64,000 nt of DNA from Pseudomonas khavaziana (lineage in GTDB: Bacteria > Pseudomonadota > Gammaproteobacteria > Pseudomonadales > Pseudomonadaceae). The stretch spans positions 496,001 through 560,000 of the forward strand of contig NZ_JAHSTT010000002.1 of assembly GCF_019145205.1 (NCBI RefSeq), given 5' to 3'. The notes under the pieces were generated by a model, which was given only the letters and a program-made list of their open reading frames with translations, had not been told where the DNA came from and made no database searches. The position numbers and the translations under genes were made by a program. Below are positions 27,271 to 37,234 of the stretch, in pieces. The stretch's first letter is position 1, and each line of letters starts with the position of its first letter.

Positions 27271-27678
27271 ATGGAACAGCATTCCAGCGCCCTGAGGGTA
27301 ATGGTGATCGACGATTCGAAGACGATCCGCCGCACCGCTGAGACCCTGTTGAAGAACATGGGGTGCGAGGTCATCACGGCCATCGACGGTTTTGATGCCC
27401 TGGCGCGGATAGTGGATCATCACCCGCACATTATTTTTGTCGACATCATGATGCCGCGCCTGGATGGCTACCAGACCTGCGCCCTGGTGAAGAACAACCC
27501 TACGTTCAAGACGATCCCGGTGATCATGCTGTCCTCCAAGGATGGCCTGTTCGACAAGGCCAAAGGGCGTATCGTGGGTGTCGATCAGTTTTTGACCAAG
27601 CCTTTCAGCAAGGAAGAACTGCTGGGTGCGATCAAGGCCTATGTGCCTGCTTTCGCCACAGTAGAACAAGCACACTGA
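27271..27678 (+). CDS. pilG: Twitching response regulator PilG
   Basis: A 135-residue single-domain CheY-like receiver of the Pil-Chp pathway. Acidic pair in VMVIDDSKTIRR, phospho-acceptor Asp in IIFVDIMMPRLDG, Thr/Ser in VIMLSSKDG and Lys in FLTKPFSKEEL. In P. aeruginosa PilG promotes pilus extension and cAMP signalling. ATG 27271 gives the family N-terminus MEQHSSALRVM. First gene of pilG-H-I-J-chpA-chpC. Confidence 0.96.
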   Translation: MEQHSSALRVMVIDDSKTIRRTAETLLKNMGCEVITAIDGFDALARIVDHHPHIIFVDIMMPRLDGYQTCALVKNNPTFKTIPVIMLSSKDGLFDKAKGRIVGVDQFLTKPFSKEELLGAIKAYVPAFATVEQAH

Positions 27679-27724
27679 CGCCACCCCACAAGGGCTGGCG
27701 CCGACCAATGTAGTGGGGAAAACC

Positions 27725-28090
27725 ATGGCACGTGTTCTGATCGTCGACGATTCGCCGACCGAAATGTACAAACTCACCGGCATGCTGGAAAAGCACGGTC
27801 ACCAGGTCCTGAAAGCCGAAAATGGCGCAGACGGCGTGGCCCTGGCCCGCCAGGAAAAACCCGACGCCGTGCTGATGGATATCGTCATGCCGGGTCTCAA
27901 CGGCTTCCAGGCCACGCGCCAATTGTCCAAGGAGCCGGAAACCAACGGCATCCCGATCATCATCATCACCACCAAGGACCAGGAAACCGACAAGATCTGG
28001 GGCGCACGCCAGGGCGCCAAGGACTACCTGACCAAACCGGTGGACGAAGAAACCCTGATCGCCACCCTGAACAAGGTACTGGCCGGCTAA
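27725..28090 (+). CDS. pilH: Twitching response regulator PilH
   Basis: A 121-residue CheY-like receiver paired with PilG. It begins MARVLIVDDSPTEMYKLTG; phospho-Asp is in AVLMDIVMPGLNG, then IIITTKDQETD and the conserved Lys in YLTKPVDEETL. PilH is considered a phosphate sink or antagonist of PilG. The Trp-containing segment DKIWGARQGAKDYL is typical for PilH. Gap to pilG is 46 bases and to pilI 11 bases. Confidence 0.96.
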   Translation: MARVLIVDDSPTEMYKLTGMLEKHGHQVLKAENGADGVALARQEKPDAVLMDIVMPGLNGFQATRQLSKEPETNGIPIIIITTKDQETDKIWGARQGAKDYLTKPVDEETLIATLNKVLAG

Positions 28091-28101
28091 GGCTCGCGAT
28101 C

Positions 28102-28626
28102 ATGACCGAGTCGCAAACTGCCTTCGAACTGCTGCTGGACATCGACCGCCGCTGCCGCCTGCTGGCCGCTGACCTGCCCTCCCAGGAAACCCGCCTGCAA
28201 CGCTGGAGCGGGATTGGTTTTCGCCTGGGCGCACACTGGTACGTGGCGCCCATGGGCGAAGTCGCCGAAGTCTTGCATGAGCCGCGTTGCACCCTGATGC
28301 CCGGGGTCAAGCCCTGGGTCAAAGGCGTGGCCAACCTGCGCGGGCGCTTGCTGCCGGTGATGGACCTGGGCGGTTTCCTTGGCCTTGAGTTGTCCAAGGC
28401 GCGCAAGCAACGGCGTGTATTGGTGGTGGAGTTCAACGACCTGTTCGTCGGGCTGCTGGTAGACGAGGTGGTGGGCATGCAGCATTTCCCATTAGACGCC
28501 TGGATGGCCAGCACCGCCTCCGGTGCCCCGTTTATCCAGGGCCAGTTCGACGGCGACCCGCAGTGGCAAGTCTTCAGCCCCTTCGCCCTGGCCCAGGCCC
28601 CTGGCTTCATGGATGTCGCCGCATGA
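28102..28626 (+). CDS. pilI: CheW-like adaptor PilI
   Basis: A 174-residue CheW-domain protein that couples the receptor PilJ to the histidine kinase ChpA. The CheW core runs from about residue 35 ([20 protein letters not shown]) through [21 protein letters not shown] and [11 protein letters not shown]. The stop overlaps pilJ by ATGA, so adaptor and receptor are made together. Confidence 0.95.
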   Translation: MTESQTAFELLLDIDRRCRLLAADLPSQETRLQRWSGIGFRLGAHWYVAPMGEVAEVLHEPRCTLMPGVKPWVKGVANLRGRLLPVMDLGGFLGLELSKARKQRRVLVVEFNDLFVGLLVDEVVGMQHFPLDAWMASTASGAPFIQGQFDGDPQWQVFSPFALAQAPGFMDVAA

Positions 28627-30674
28627 GCACCGCTACCACGCCCAAACCCCAGGCGGCGTCGCGCAGCCGTTCACAGATCATCGTGCTGTTTATCGCCTTG
28701 ATCGTGTTCATCATGCTGTTGTTCGCCAACTTCGCATACCTCAACACCCAGTCCACCTACGATAAACAGTACATCGGCCACGCCGGTGAATTGCGCGTGC
28801 TATCCCAGCGCATCGCCAAGAACGCTACCGAAGCGGCCGCCGGCAAGGCCGCCGCGTTCAAACTGCTGGGCGATGCACGCAATGATTTTGCCCAGCGCTG
28901 GGGTTACCTGAAAAAGGGCGATCCGCAAACCGGCTTGCCCGCCGCACCCAGCGCGGTACGCGCCGAAATGCGTGCGGTGCAGACCGACTGGGAAGCGCTG
29001 CTGAAAAACACCGACGCGATCCTTGCCAGCGAACAGACCGTACTGTCCCTGCACCAAGTGGCCGCAACCCTGGCTGAAACCGTGCCGCAATTGCAGATGG
29101 AATCGGAAAAAGTCGTCGATATCCTGTTGCAACGCGGCGCCCCGGCGAGCCAGGTAGCTTTGGCCCAACGCCAATCACTGCTGGCCGAACGTATCCTGGG
29201 GGCGGTCAATACTGTGCTCGCGGGAGACGAAACCGCGGTGCAGGCCGCCGACGCCTTTGGTCGTGACGCCAACCGTTTCGGCGTAGTGCTTAACGGTATG
29301 CTCAACGGCAACCCGGGGCTGCGCATCACCCAGGTCGAAGACCAGGACGCCCGTGCGCGACTGACGGAAATCGCCGAACTGTTCGAGTTCGTCTCCGGCT
29401 CCGTGGATGAAATCCTCGAGACTTCGCCGCAGTTGTTCCAGGTGCGGGCCTCGGCGAGCCATATTTTCAACTTGTCACAAACCCTGCTCGATGAAGCCTC
29501 GCACCTGGCCACCGGTTTTGAAAACCTTGCCGGCGGGCGCAGTTTCGACACCATCGGCGGTTATGTGCTGGGCTTGCTGGCGCTGACCTCGATCATCCTG
29601 ATCGGCCTGGTCATGGTGCGCGAGACCAACCGCCAACTGCGTGAAACCGCGCAGAAGAATGAGCGCAACCAGAATGCGATCATGCGCCTGCTGGATGAAA
29701 TCGAAGACCTGGCCGACGGTGACCTCACCGTCACCGCCTCGGTCACCGAAGATTTCACCGGTACCATCGCTGACTCCATCAACTACTCCGTGGACCAATT
29801 GCGCGACCTAGTCGCCACCATCAACCTCACCGCCGGGCAAGTCGCCGGGGCGGTGCAGGACACCCAGGCCACCGCCATGCACCTGGCCCAGGCGTCGGAG
29901 CATCAGGCCCAGCAGATTGCCGAGGCCTCGACGGCGATTGAGCAGATGGCCCAGTCCATCGACCAGGTATCGGCCAACGCCGCCGAATCCTCGGCGGTGG
30001 CAGAGCGCTCGGTGGAGATCGCCAACAAAGGCAACGAGGTGGTGCACAACACCATCCACGGCATGGACAATATTCGCGAGCAGATCCAGGACACCGCCAA
30101 GCGCATCAAGCGCCTGGGCGAGTCGTCCCAGGAAATCGGCGATATCGTCAGCCTGATCGACGACATCGCCGAGCAGACCAACATCCTCGCCCTTAACGCG
30201 GCAATCCAGGCAAGCATGGCCGGGGATGCCGGGCGCGGTTTTGCCGTGGTGGCCGATGAAGTGCAGCGCCTGGCCGAACGCTCGTCGGCGGCCACGCGGC
30301 AGATCGAAACCCTGGTGCGGGCGATCCAGGCCGACACCAACGAAGCCGTCATCTCCATGGAGCAGACCACCACCGAAGTGGTGCGTGGCGCCCGCCTGGC
30401 CCAGGATGCGGGGGTGGCGCTGGAAGAGATCGAAGGCGTGTCGAAAACCCTCGCGGCGCTGATCCAGAGTATCTCCAACGCGGCGCAGCAACAGACCTCG
30501 TCTGCGGGGCAGATTTCCCTGACCATGAACGTGATCCAGCAGATCACCACCCAGACGTCGTCGGGTTCCACCGCCACCGCCGAAAGCATTGGTAACCTGG
30601 CGAAGATGGCCAGTCAGTTGCGCAGGTCGGTGTCGGGGTTCACCTTGCCGCCACCCAAACAGGTCGATGATTGA
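28623..30674 (+). CDS. pilJ: Methyl-accepting chemoreceptor PilJ
   Basis: A 683-residue receptor of the pilus chemosensory system. TM1 is at about residues 20-42 ([22 protein letters not shown]), then a periplasmic pair of PilJ helical-bundle domains, TM2 near 310-330 ([21 protein letters not shown]), a HAMP region, and a cytoplasmic signalling tip with [29 protein letters not shown] split across residues about 520-548. The Pil-type tip reads AAIQAS, differing from the AAIEAA of classical receptors. ATG 28623 overlaps pilI. No methyltransferase gene (pilK) follows. Confidence 0.96.
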   Translation: MSTATTPKPQAASRSRSQIIVLFIALIVFIMLLFANFAYLNTQSTYDKQYIGHAGELRVLSQRIAKNATEAAAGKAAAFKLLGDARNDFAQRWGYLKKGDPQTGLPAAPSAVRAEMRAVQTDWEALLKNTDAILASEQTVLSLHQVAATLAETVPQLQMESEKVVDILLQRGAPASQVALAQRQSLLAERILGAVNTVLAGDETAVQAADAFGRDANRFGVVLNGMLNGNPGLRITQVEDQDARARLTEIAELFEFVSGSVDEILETSPQLFQVRASASHIFNLSQTLLDEASHLATGFENLAGGRSFDTIGGYVLGLLALTSIILIGLVMVRETNRQLRETAQKNERNQNAIMRLLDEIEDLADGDLTVTASVTEDFTGTIADSINYSVDQLRDLVATINLTAGQVAGAVQDTQATAMHLAQASEHQAQQIAEASTAIEQMAQSIDQVSANAAESSAVAERSVEIANKGNEVVHNTIHGMDNIREQIQDTAKRIKRLGESSQEIGDIVSLIDDIAEQTNILALNAAIQASMAGDAGRGFAVVADEVQRLAERSSAATRQIETLVRAIQADTNEAVISMEQTTTEVVRGARLAQDAGVALEEIEGVSKTLAALIQSISNAAQQQTSSAGQISLTMNVIQQITTQTSSGSTATAESIGNLAKMASQLRRSVSGFTLPPPKQVDD

Positions 30675-30686
30675 AATACGATCAAA

Positions 30687-30779
30687 CTGTGGGAGGGGGC
30701 TTGCTCCCGATAGCGGTGGATCAGCCGGCAGCTGTATTTACTGAACCACCGCTATCGGGAGCAAGCCCCCTCCCACATT
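30687..30779. repeat. REPIN, GTGGGAGGGGGC family, inside the pil-chp operon
   Basis: Near-perfect inverted halves around a 40-base core, located between pilJ and chpA, which are co-directional. It occupies the position where pilK lies in P. aeruginosa. It could modulate read-through or mRNA stability between the receptor and kinase parts of the operon. Confidence 0.93.
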
Positions 30780-30834
30780 GGATCTCCATTGTTTGTGAGA
30801 TACCAGCAACCCACGAATTCAAAGCGGAGCAGTT

Positions 30835-33800
30835 ATGGTTGATCGGCACGACTACGTGGCCCTCGAATGGGTCAAGGGCGACATTGCCGAAACCCTGAAG
30901 CAGGCCCGTTCGGCGCTGGATACATACGTTGAAACCGGAGAAGCCCTCGACGCATGCCTGGCTGGTATCCACCAGGTGCATGGTGCGCTGCAAATGGTCG
31001 AGTTCTACGGTGCGGCGCTGCTGGCCGAAGAGATTGAGGAACTGGCCCTGGCCCTCCAGGCCGGTCTTGTCAGCCAGCGCGAAGAGAGCATCCGCCTGCT
31101 GCAACAAGCCCTCGGCCAATTGCCGCTGTACCTGGACCGCGTACACAGCGCCCGCCGCGACTTGCCACTGGTGGTGCTACCGCTGCTCAACGACCTGCGC
31201 AGCGCCCGTGGTGAAAGCCTGTTGTCGGAAACCAGCCTGTTCAGCCCGCAACTGCTGTCGATCACGCCGTTGCCTGATGAGGCACTGGCCCCGCGTGCAG
31301 CACCGGACTTGCATGAGCAATTGCGCCAATGGCACCAAATGCTGCAACAAGCCCTCGCCGGGCTATTGCGCGAAGACCACGGCCCGAGCAACCTGGAAGA
31401 CATGGCGCGGGTGTTCGCACGCCTCGAAGCGTTGTGCCAGGGTGCGCCGTTGTTGCCGTTGTGGCAGGTCACCTCGGCGCTGGTCGAGGGCATGCTCACC
31501 GGCGTGATCGCCAACAGCCCGGCGTTGCGCAGCCTGCTCAAGGCCAGCGACAAGCAACTCAAGCGCCTGCTGGCCCAGGGCATCGGCGGAATCAACCAGC
31601 CGGCGCCGGATGAGTTGCTCAAGAGCCTGTTGTTCTACGTCGCCAAAGTCACCCGGCCGACGCCGCGCATGCAAAGCCTGAAAGAACGCTATGGGCTGGA
31701 CGAAGCCTTGCCCGACAGTGCCGTGGTCGATGCCGAGCGTGCGCGACTGGCCGGGCCGGATCGCAATGCCATGGGCTCGGTGCTTGGCGCCTTGTGCGAG
31801 GAACTGGTGCGGGTCAAGGAGCGCCTCGACCTGTTCGTACGCAGTGACCGCCAACACACCAATGACCTCGACGCGCTGCTGGCGCCGCTGCGGCAGATCG
31901 CCGATACCCTTGCGGTTCTGGGGTTCGGTCAGCCGCGTAAAGTGATCATTGATCAACTCGCGGTGGTGTTGAGCCTGGTCCAGGGCCAGCGCGAACCCAG
32001 TGACTCGGTGTTGATGGATGTGGCCGGTGCGTTGCTCTACGTCGAAGCGACGTTGGCCGGGATGATCGGCACGGTCGAGCCGCAAAGCCGCGAAGAGAGT
32101 CGCCTGCCCACCACCGACCTGACCCAGATTCACCAACTGGTTATTCGTGAGTCCTGCCAATGCTTGAAGCAGGCCAAGGAGCTGGTGATCGACTGCATCG
32201 AGGCCCACTGGGACCGCCAGCGCCTGGAATCCCTGCCGCAGCTGTTGAGCCAAGTGCGCGGCGCCCTGGCGATGATTCCCCTGCCGCGGGCGGCGAGCCT
32301 GATGCGCGGTTGCACCGACTACGTCGATGAGCAGTTGATGGTCAATGACGCTGCGCCTTGCGAGGCGCAACTGGCGCATTTCGCCGAGGTGATCAGCAGC
32401 CTGGAATACTACCTCGAACGCATGCTCCAGGACCCTGACGCGACCGGTGAGAAAGTGCTGGAACTGGCGACCCAGGGTTTGAGCGCGCTGGGTTACCTGC
32501 CGGCGGAAAAACCCTGGCGTCAGGCCCTGGCCGCGCCCGACGGCGCACTGCCCACCGAGATCGCACCGAGTCAGTCCCAATTTGATGCACTGGCCAGCCC
32601 CACTTCACGCCTCAACCCTCCGGCCCTGCAACGTCCGGGCAGCTTGTTGCCGCCGCCGGCCGATGAAGCGCCGGTTGACGATGAGCTGCGCGAAGTCTTC
32701 CTCGAGGAAACCGAAGAAGTTCTTGAGGTGCTGCATCGCAACCTGCCCAACACCACGGACAAAAGCGCCCAGGGTGAAATGCGCCGGGCCTTCCACACTC
32801 TCAAAGGCAGTGGCCGCATGGTGCGTGCCCTGGTGCTGGCCGAGTTGGCCTGGGCCGTGGAAAACCTGCTCAACCGTGTGCTGGAACGCAGCGTGACCCT
32901 CGGCCCAGAGGTACAGCATGTGCTGGATGAAGCCGTGGCCCTGCTGCCGGAATTGATCGCCGACTTTGCCACCCACAACCAACGCCAGCGTGATGAAGTC
33001 GACGCCTTGGCTGCCCGTGCCCATGCCTTGGCCAGTGGCGCCCGGGCGTCGGTAGCCGAACCCCATGACCCGATGCTGCTGGAGATCTTTCGCAACGAAG
33101 CCCAGAGCCATCTGGACAGCCTCGAGCACTTCCTGCAGCAAGCCGCCGAGCATATGCCGCTGCAGGTCAGTGATGAACTGCAACGCGCCTTGCACACCCT
33201 CAAGGGCAGTGCCTACATGGCCGGCGTGTCTCCCATGGCTGAGCTGGCCCGCCCGCTGGATCACCTGACCCGCGAATATAAGGCCCAGCGTCTGCCGCTG
33301 GACCTGGACGAAGTGGAGTTGCTGCTTGAAGCCCAAGAGCTGCTCCAACGCGGGTTACGCGACCTTGGCAGCGATCCCCTGGCACCGATCCAGGGTGCGA
33401 GTGAGCTGATCAGTCGTACCCAAAGCCTGTTGGACCAACAGCTTGCAGCACTGCTGGAGGCTCCCGGCACCGGCCTGCGCATCAAGCGCGATCCACAACT
33501 GATCACCAACTTCCTGGCCCAGGGCATGGATATCCTGCTCGACGCTGAAAGCCTGCTGCGCCGTTGGCAGCAACACCCCGGCGAACGCCAGGAACTCACC
33601 GCATTGCTGGATGAGCTGACCACCTTGGGGGAGGGCGCGCACATCGCCGACCTGCACCCCATCGATGCGCTGTGCGAAGCCTTGCTCGACCTGTATGGCG
33701 CCGTGGAAGAAAGCAGCCTGGCGGTCAGCGAGCGGTTTTTCCAGGAAGCCGAACTGGCCCATGAAGCGCTGATCAACATGCTTGACCAGTTGGCTGCCGG

Positions 33801-36648
33801 CCAGGAAATCAGCCCGGCGCCGGCCCGGGTGCTGGCCCTGCGCGAACTGCTGGATGACGCACTGGACCCGTCTGCCACCGGCTTGATCAAAAGTGACGGC
33901 AGCCGTGCGTTGAGTATTTCCGAACTGGGTGTCGCCACTGCGCAATTGGATCAGCAAATAGCGATGGACGATGAGATTGTCGATATCTTCCTCGAAGAAG
34001 CCGTGGATATCCTCGACAGTGCCGGGCAGTCCCTCAAGCGCTGGCTACTGGAGCCCGACAGTGCGGCGCCGTTGTCCTCGTTGCAACGGGACCTGCATAC
34101 CCTCAAGGGCGGTGCGCGCATGGCCGAAATCGACTCGGTGGGCGATTTGGCCTATGAGTTGGAATGCCTGTACGAGGGCTTGGTGGACCGCCGTTACAGT
34201 TACTCCGCCGAGTTGTCCCTGGTGCTGATGGCCAGCCATGAACGGCTGGCATTGCAACTGGAGGAACTGCAGCATCAACAGCCCTTGAGCGACGCAGCCG
34301 AACTGATCGGCAAGCTGCGCGAGCTGCGCCAGAGCAGTACGCCAGCGGCCCCGGTTACGGCGCCGCCGGCCTCGGGTGCCGACCATGAGTTACTGGATAT
34401 CTTCCTCGAGGAGGCCGCCGATATCCTCGACAGCTCAGGCAGTGCGCTGCTGCGTTGGCAGGCCGAGCCGGGCAGCCGCCAGGAAGTCGAAACCCTGCTG
34501 CGTGACCTGCATACCCTCAAGGGCGGCGCACGTATGGTCGAGATCGGGCCGATTGGCGACTTGGCCCATGAGCTGGAATTCCTCTACGAAGGGCTGTCCG
34601 CCGGTTTGCTCGCCCCGACCCCTGAGCTGTTTACGCTGTTGCAAGGTTGCCATGACCGCCTGGCGCAGATGATCGACGCCGTAGCGGATGGATTGCCCGT
34701 CGGCTCGGTGGACAAGCTGATCGAACGCATCAAGAGCCTGGTGCACCCCAGTGATGAGCCGGTCATGCCGGTGGCGTTGCCGGCGGGCAAGGGTGAGGCG
34801 GCGATCGATCCCGCTGCCGACATGGTGAAAATCTCTGCCGATTTGCTCGACGATCTGGTCAACCTGGCCGGCGAAACCTCGATCTTCCGCGGCCGCATCG
34901 AGCAACAAGTCAACGATGCGCGCACCGCCCTGAATGAAGTGCAAACCACCATCGAACGCATGCGCGACCAACTGCGCCGTCTCGACAGCGAGACCCAGGG
35001 CCGCCTGCTCAGTCGCCAGCAGGCCGAGGCGGAGCGTCTGGGCTACGAAGAGTTTGACCCACTGGAAATGGATCGTCACTCGCAGTTGCAGCAATTGTCC
35101 CGAGCGCTGTCCGAATCGGCCTCCGACCTGCTCGACCTCAAGGACACCTTGGAGCAGCGCCATCAGGATGCCCATGAACTGCTCCAGCAACAGGCGCGCA
35201 TCAACACCGAATTGCAGGAGGGCCTGATGCGCACGCGTATGGTGCCTTTCGAGCGGATGCTGCCACGCCTCAAGCGCATCGTGCGCCAAGTGGCGCAGGA
35301 GCTGGGCAAGGATGTGGAGTTCATCGTCGGCAACGCCGAAGGCGAGATGGACCGCAACGTGCTCGAACGCATGGCGGCGCCACTGGAACATATGCTGCGC
35401 AATGCCGTCGACCACGGCCTGGAATCGCGCGAGGTGCGGTTGCAGGCGGGCAAGCCGGAAAAGGGGCGCATTACCCTGGACCTGACCCATGAAGGCGGCG
35501 ACATCGTCTTCGACATGCGCGATGACGGTGCCGGCGTGCCCCTTGAGGCGGTGCGGCGCAAGGCGATCAAGCGCGGCTTGCTCGGCCCGGATCAAACCAT
35601 CAGCGACCGCGACGTGCTGCAGTTCATCCTGCAACCGGGCTTTTCCACGGCAGAAAAAATCACCCAGATCTCCGGGCGCGGCGTGGGCATGGACGTGGTA
35701 CATGAAGAAGTGCGCCAACTCGGCGGCTCGATGGTGATCGATTCGACCCCGGGGGCGGGCGTGCACTTTCGCATTCGCCTGCCGTTTACCGTGTCGGTCA
35801 ATCGTGCGCTGATGGTGCAATGCGCGGACGACCAATATGCGATTCCGCTCAACACCATTGAGGGCCTGGTGCGCGTGTTGCCCCATGAACTGGCCGGGCA
35901 CTACCAGCAAGACCCACCGCACTATGAATATGCCGGCCAGCGCTACGAGTTGTTCTACCTGGGTGATCTGCTGCACACCGTCAGCCGCCCGAAACTGCTC
36001 GGTCAGTACCTGCCGGTGCCGGTGCTGCTGGTGCACTGCAATGAACGGCGCGTGGCGGTGCATGTGGACGCCATGGCCGGAACTCGGGAGATCGTGGTCA
36101 AGGGGTTGGGCCCGCAGTTCGCCGGAGTGCAAGGTTTGTCCGGCGCGACCATTCTTGGCGATGGCCGCGTGGTGTTGATCATCGATCTGCTCGCGCATAT
36201 CCGCGCCCGCCAACCGGCCCTGCCGGCCCAGGCGGTGGATGTGCCGCTGATACTCAACGATCCCTTGAAAAAGCGCCCGCTACTGGTGTTGGTGGTGGAC
36301 GACTCGGTCACCGTGCGCAAAGTCACCAGCCGCCTGCTCGAGCGCAACGGCATGAACGTGCTCACCGCCAAGGACGGCATTGATGCCCTCGCGGTGCTTG
36401 AAGAACACACCCCGGACCTGATGCTGCTCGACATCGAGATGCCGCGCATGGACGGCTTCGAAGTCGCCATCCAGGTACGCAATGACCCACGCCTGATGCG
36501 CCTGCCGATTATCATGATCACCTCGCGCACCGGCCAGAAACACCGCGACCGCGCCATGGCCATCGGCGTCAACGACTACCTCGGCAAGCCCTACCAGGAG
36601 TCGGTGCTGCTGGAAAGCATCGCCTATTGGAGCAAGTCCCATGCTTGA
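30835..36648 (+). CDS. chpA: Hybrid CheA-type histidine kinase ChpA
   Basis: A 1937-residue kinase of the Pil-Chp system. Phosphotransfer-like repeats are visible: a His motif at H46 (HQVHG), a Ser variant at S472 (LSQVRGALAM), His at H654 (FHTLKGSGRM), H787 (LHTLKGSAYM), a Thr variant at T929 (LTTLGEG), then H1088 and H1226 (both LHTLKGGARM). After a coiled dimerisation helix come the kinase core (LRNAVDHGLE near 1520, DDGAGVP near 1564, GRGVGMDVV), a CheW-like domain, and a CheY receiver (DDSVTVRK near 1823, phospho-Asp about 1866). It is shorter than the roughly 2470-residue P. aeruginosa protein. Ribosome site GGAGCAG precedes the ATG; chpC overlaps its end by 8 bases. Confidence 0.96.
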   Translation: MVDRHDYVALEWVKGDIAETLKQARSALDTYVETGEALDACLAGIHQVHGALQMVEFYGAALLAEEIEELALALQAGLVSQREESIRLLQQALGQLPLYLDRVHSARRDLPLVVLPLLNDLRSARGESLLSETSLFSPQLLSITPLPDEALAPRAAPDLHEQLRQWHQMLQQALAGLLREDHGPSNLEDMARVFARLEALCQGAPLLPLWQVTSALVEGMLTGVIANSPALRSLLKASDKQLKRLLAQGIGGINQPAPDELLKSLLFYVAKVTRPTPRMQSLKERYGLDEALPDSAVVDAERARLAGPDRNAMGSVLGALCEELVRVKERLDLFVRSDRQHTNDLDALLAPLRQIADTLAVLGFGQPRKVIIDQLAVVLSLVQGQREPSDSVLMDVAGALLYVEATLAGMIGTVEPQSREESRLPTTDLTQIHQLVIRESCQCLKQAKELVIDCIEAHWDRQRLESLPQLLSQVRGALAMIPLPRAASLMRGCTDYVDEQLMVNDAAPCEAQLAHFAEVISSLEYYLERMLQDPDATGEKVLELATQGLSALGYLPAEKPWRQALAAPDGALPTEIAPSQSQFDALASPTSRLNPPALQRPGSLLPPPADEAPVDDELREVFLEETEEVLEVLHRNLPNTTDKSAQGEMRRAFHTLKGSGRMVRALVLAELAWAVENLLNRVLERSVTLGPEVQHVLDEAVALLPELIADFATHNQRQRDEVDALAARAHALASGARASVAEPHDPMLLEIFRNEAQSHLDSLEHFLQQAAEHMPLQVSDELQRALHTLKGSAYMAGVSPMAELARPLDHLTREYKAQRLPLDLDEVELLLEAQELLQRGLRDLGSDPLAPIQGASELISRTQSLLDQQLAALLEAPGTGLRIKRDPQLITNFLAQGMDILLDAESLLRRWQQHPGERQELTALLDELTTLGEGAHIADLHPIDALCEALLDLYGAVEESSLAVSERFFQEAELAHEALINMLDQLAAGQEISPAPARVLALRELLDDALDPSATGLIKSDGSRALSISELGVATAQLDQQIAMDDEIVDIFLEEAVDILDSAGQSLKRWLLEPDSAAPLSSLQRDLHTLKGGARMAEIDSVGDLAYELECLYEGLVDRRYSYSAELSLVLMASHERLALQLEELQHQQPLSDAAELIGKLRELRQSSTPAAPVTAPPASGADHELLDIFLEEAADILDSSGSALLRWQAEPGSRQEVETLLRDLHTLKGGARMVEIGPIGDLAHELEFLYEGLSAGLLAPTPELFTLLQGCHDRLAQMIDAVADGLPVGSVDKLIERIKSLVHPSDEPVMPVALPAGKGEAAIDPAADMVKISADLLDDLVNLAGETSIFRGRIEQQVNDARTALNEVQTTIERMRDQLRRLDSETQGRLLSRQQAEAERLGYEEFDPLEMDRHSQLQQLSRALSESASDLLDLKDTLEQRHQDAHELLQQQARINTELQEGLMRTRMVPFERMLPRLKRIVRQVAQELGKDVEFIVGNAEGEMDRNVLERMAAPLEHMLRNAVDHGLESREVRLQAGKPEKGRITLDLTHEGGDIVFDMRDDGAGVPLEAVRRKAIKRGLLGPDQTISDRDVLQFILQPGFSTAEKITQISGRGVGMDVVHEEVRQLGGSMVIDSTPGAGVHFRIRLPFTVSVNRALMVQCADDQYAIPLNTIEGLVRVLPHELAGHYQQDPPHYEYAGQRYELFYLGDLLHTVSRPKLLGQYLPVPVLLVHCNERRVAVHVDAMAGTREIVVKGLGPQFAGVQGLSGATILGDGRVVLIIDLLAHIRARQPALPAQAVDVPLILNDPLKKRPLLVLVVDDSVTVRKVTSRLLERNGMNVLTAKDGIDALAVLEEHTPDLMLLDIEMPRMDGFEVAIQVRNDPRLMRLPIIMITSRTGQKHRDRAMAIGVNDYLGKPYQESVLLESIAYWSKSHA

Positions 36649-37096
36649 CCATCGCGCCAGCCAACTCACCGGCCTGCTGCTGCCCCTGGCCGACCGCCAC
36701 CTGGTGCTGCCCAACGTCGCCATCGCCGAGCTGATCGACTTCCAGCGCGGCGAACCGGCCAGCGATGCACCGCCCTGGTATCTGCGGCAAGTGACCTGGC
36801 GGGATCGGCAAATCCCCTTGATCAGCTTTGAAGCCGTGTGCGGCGAAGCCAGCGTGACCGGCGAACGCTCGCGGATCGTGGTGTTGAATGCGTTGGGCGG
36901 CAGGCCTACGTTGAAATTCATTGCACTGGTGATTCAGGGCATTCCCCGCTCGTACAAGCTCGACAGCGAATTGAGCTATGTGGATGTGCCGTTGTGCTCA
37001 CTGGAACTGGCGGCGGTGCAGGTGGGGGAGCAGGTGGCGAAGGTGCCGGATTTGATGGGGCTCGAAGCGTTGTTGGTGGAGTCCGGCCTGGCTTGA
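36641..37096 (+). CDS. chpC: CheW-like protein ChpC
   Basis: A 151-residue CheW-domain protein, second adaptor of the Pil-Chp system. Recognisable CheW elements are GLLLPLADRHLVLPNVAIAEL, WYLRQVTWRDRQIPLISFEAV and IALVIQGIPRSYKLDS. It overlaps chpA by eight bases. In P. aeruginosa chpB lies between chpA and chpC; here chpC follows directly and no chpB, chpD or chpE is seen after it. Role is an inferred link from extra receptors to ChpA. Confidence 0.9.
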   Translation: MLDHRASQLTGLLLPLADRHLVLPNVAIAELIDFQRGEPASDAPPWYLRQVTWRDRQIPLISFEAVCGEASVTGERSRIVVLNALGGRPTLKFIALVIQGIPRSYKLDSELSYVDVPLCSLELAAVQVGEQVAKVPDLMGLEALLVESGLA

Positions 37097-37234
37097 ACTG
37101 CGCGCGGGGCAGTGTTTTCGCACACAGATGCCATCAAACTTGTAGGATGTGCGCCTAACGTCTCTCGTTAACCATAGGAACAGCGGAGCAGATAACAGTG
37201 CGCGCGAACGCACGTCATTTCCAAGGAGGCCTGT

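Noticed and set aside
34435..36213. Leftward open frame of 592 codons opposite chpA
   Set aside because: Antisense to the kinase core, whose motifs are unambiguous on the plus strand.
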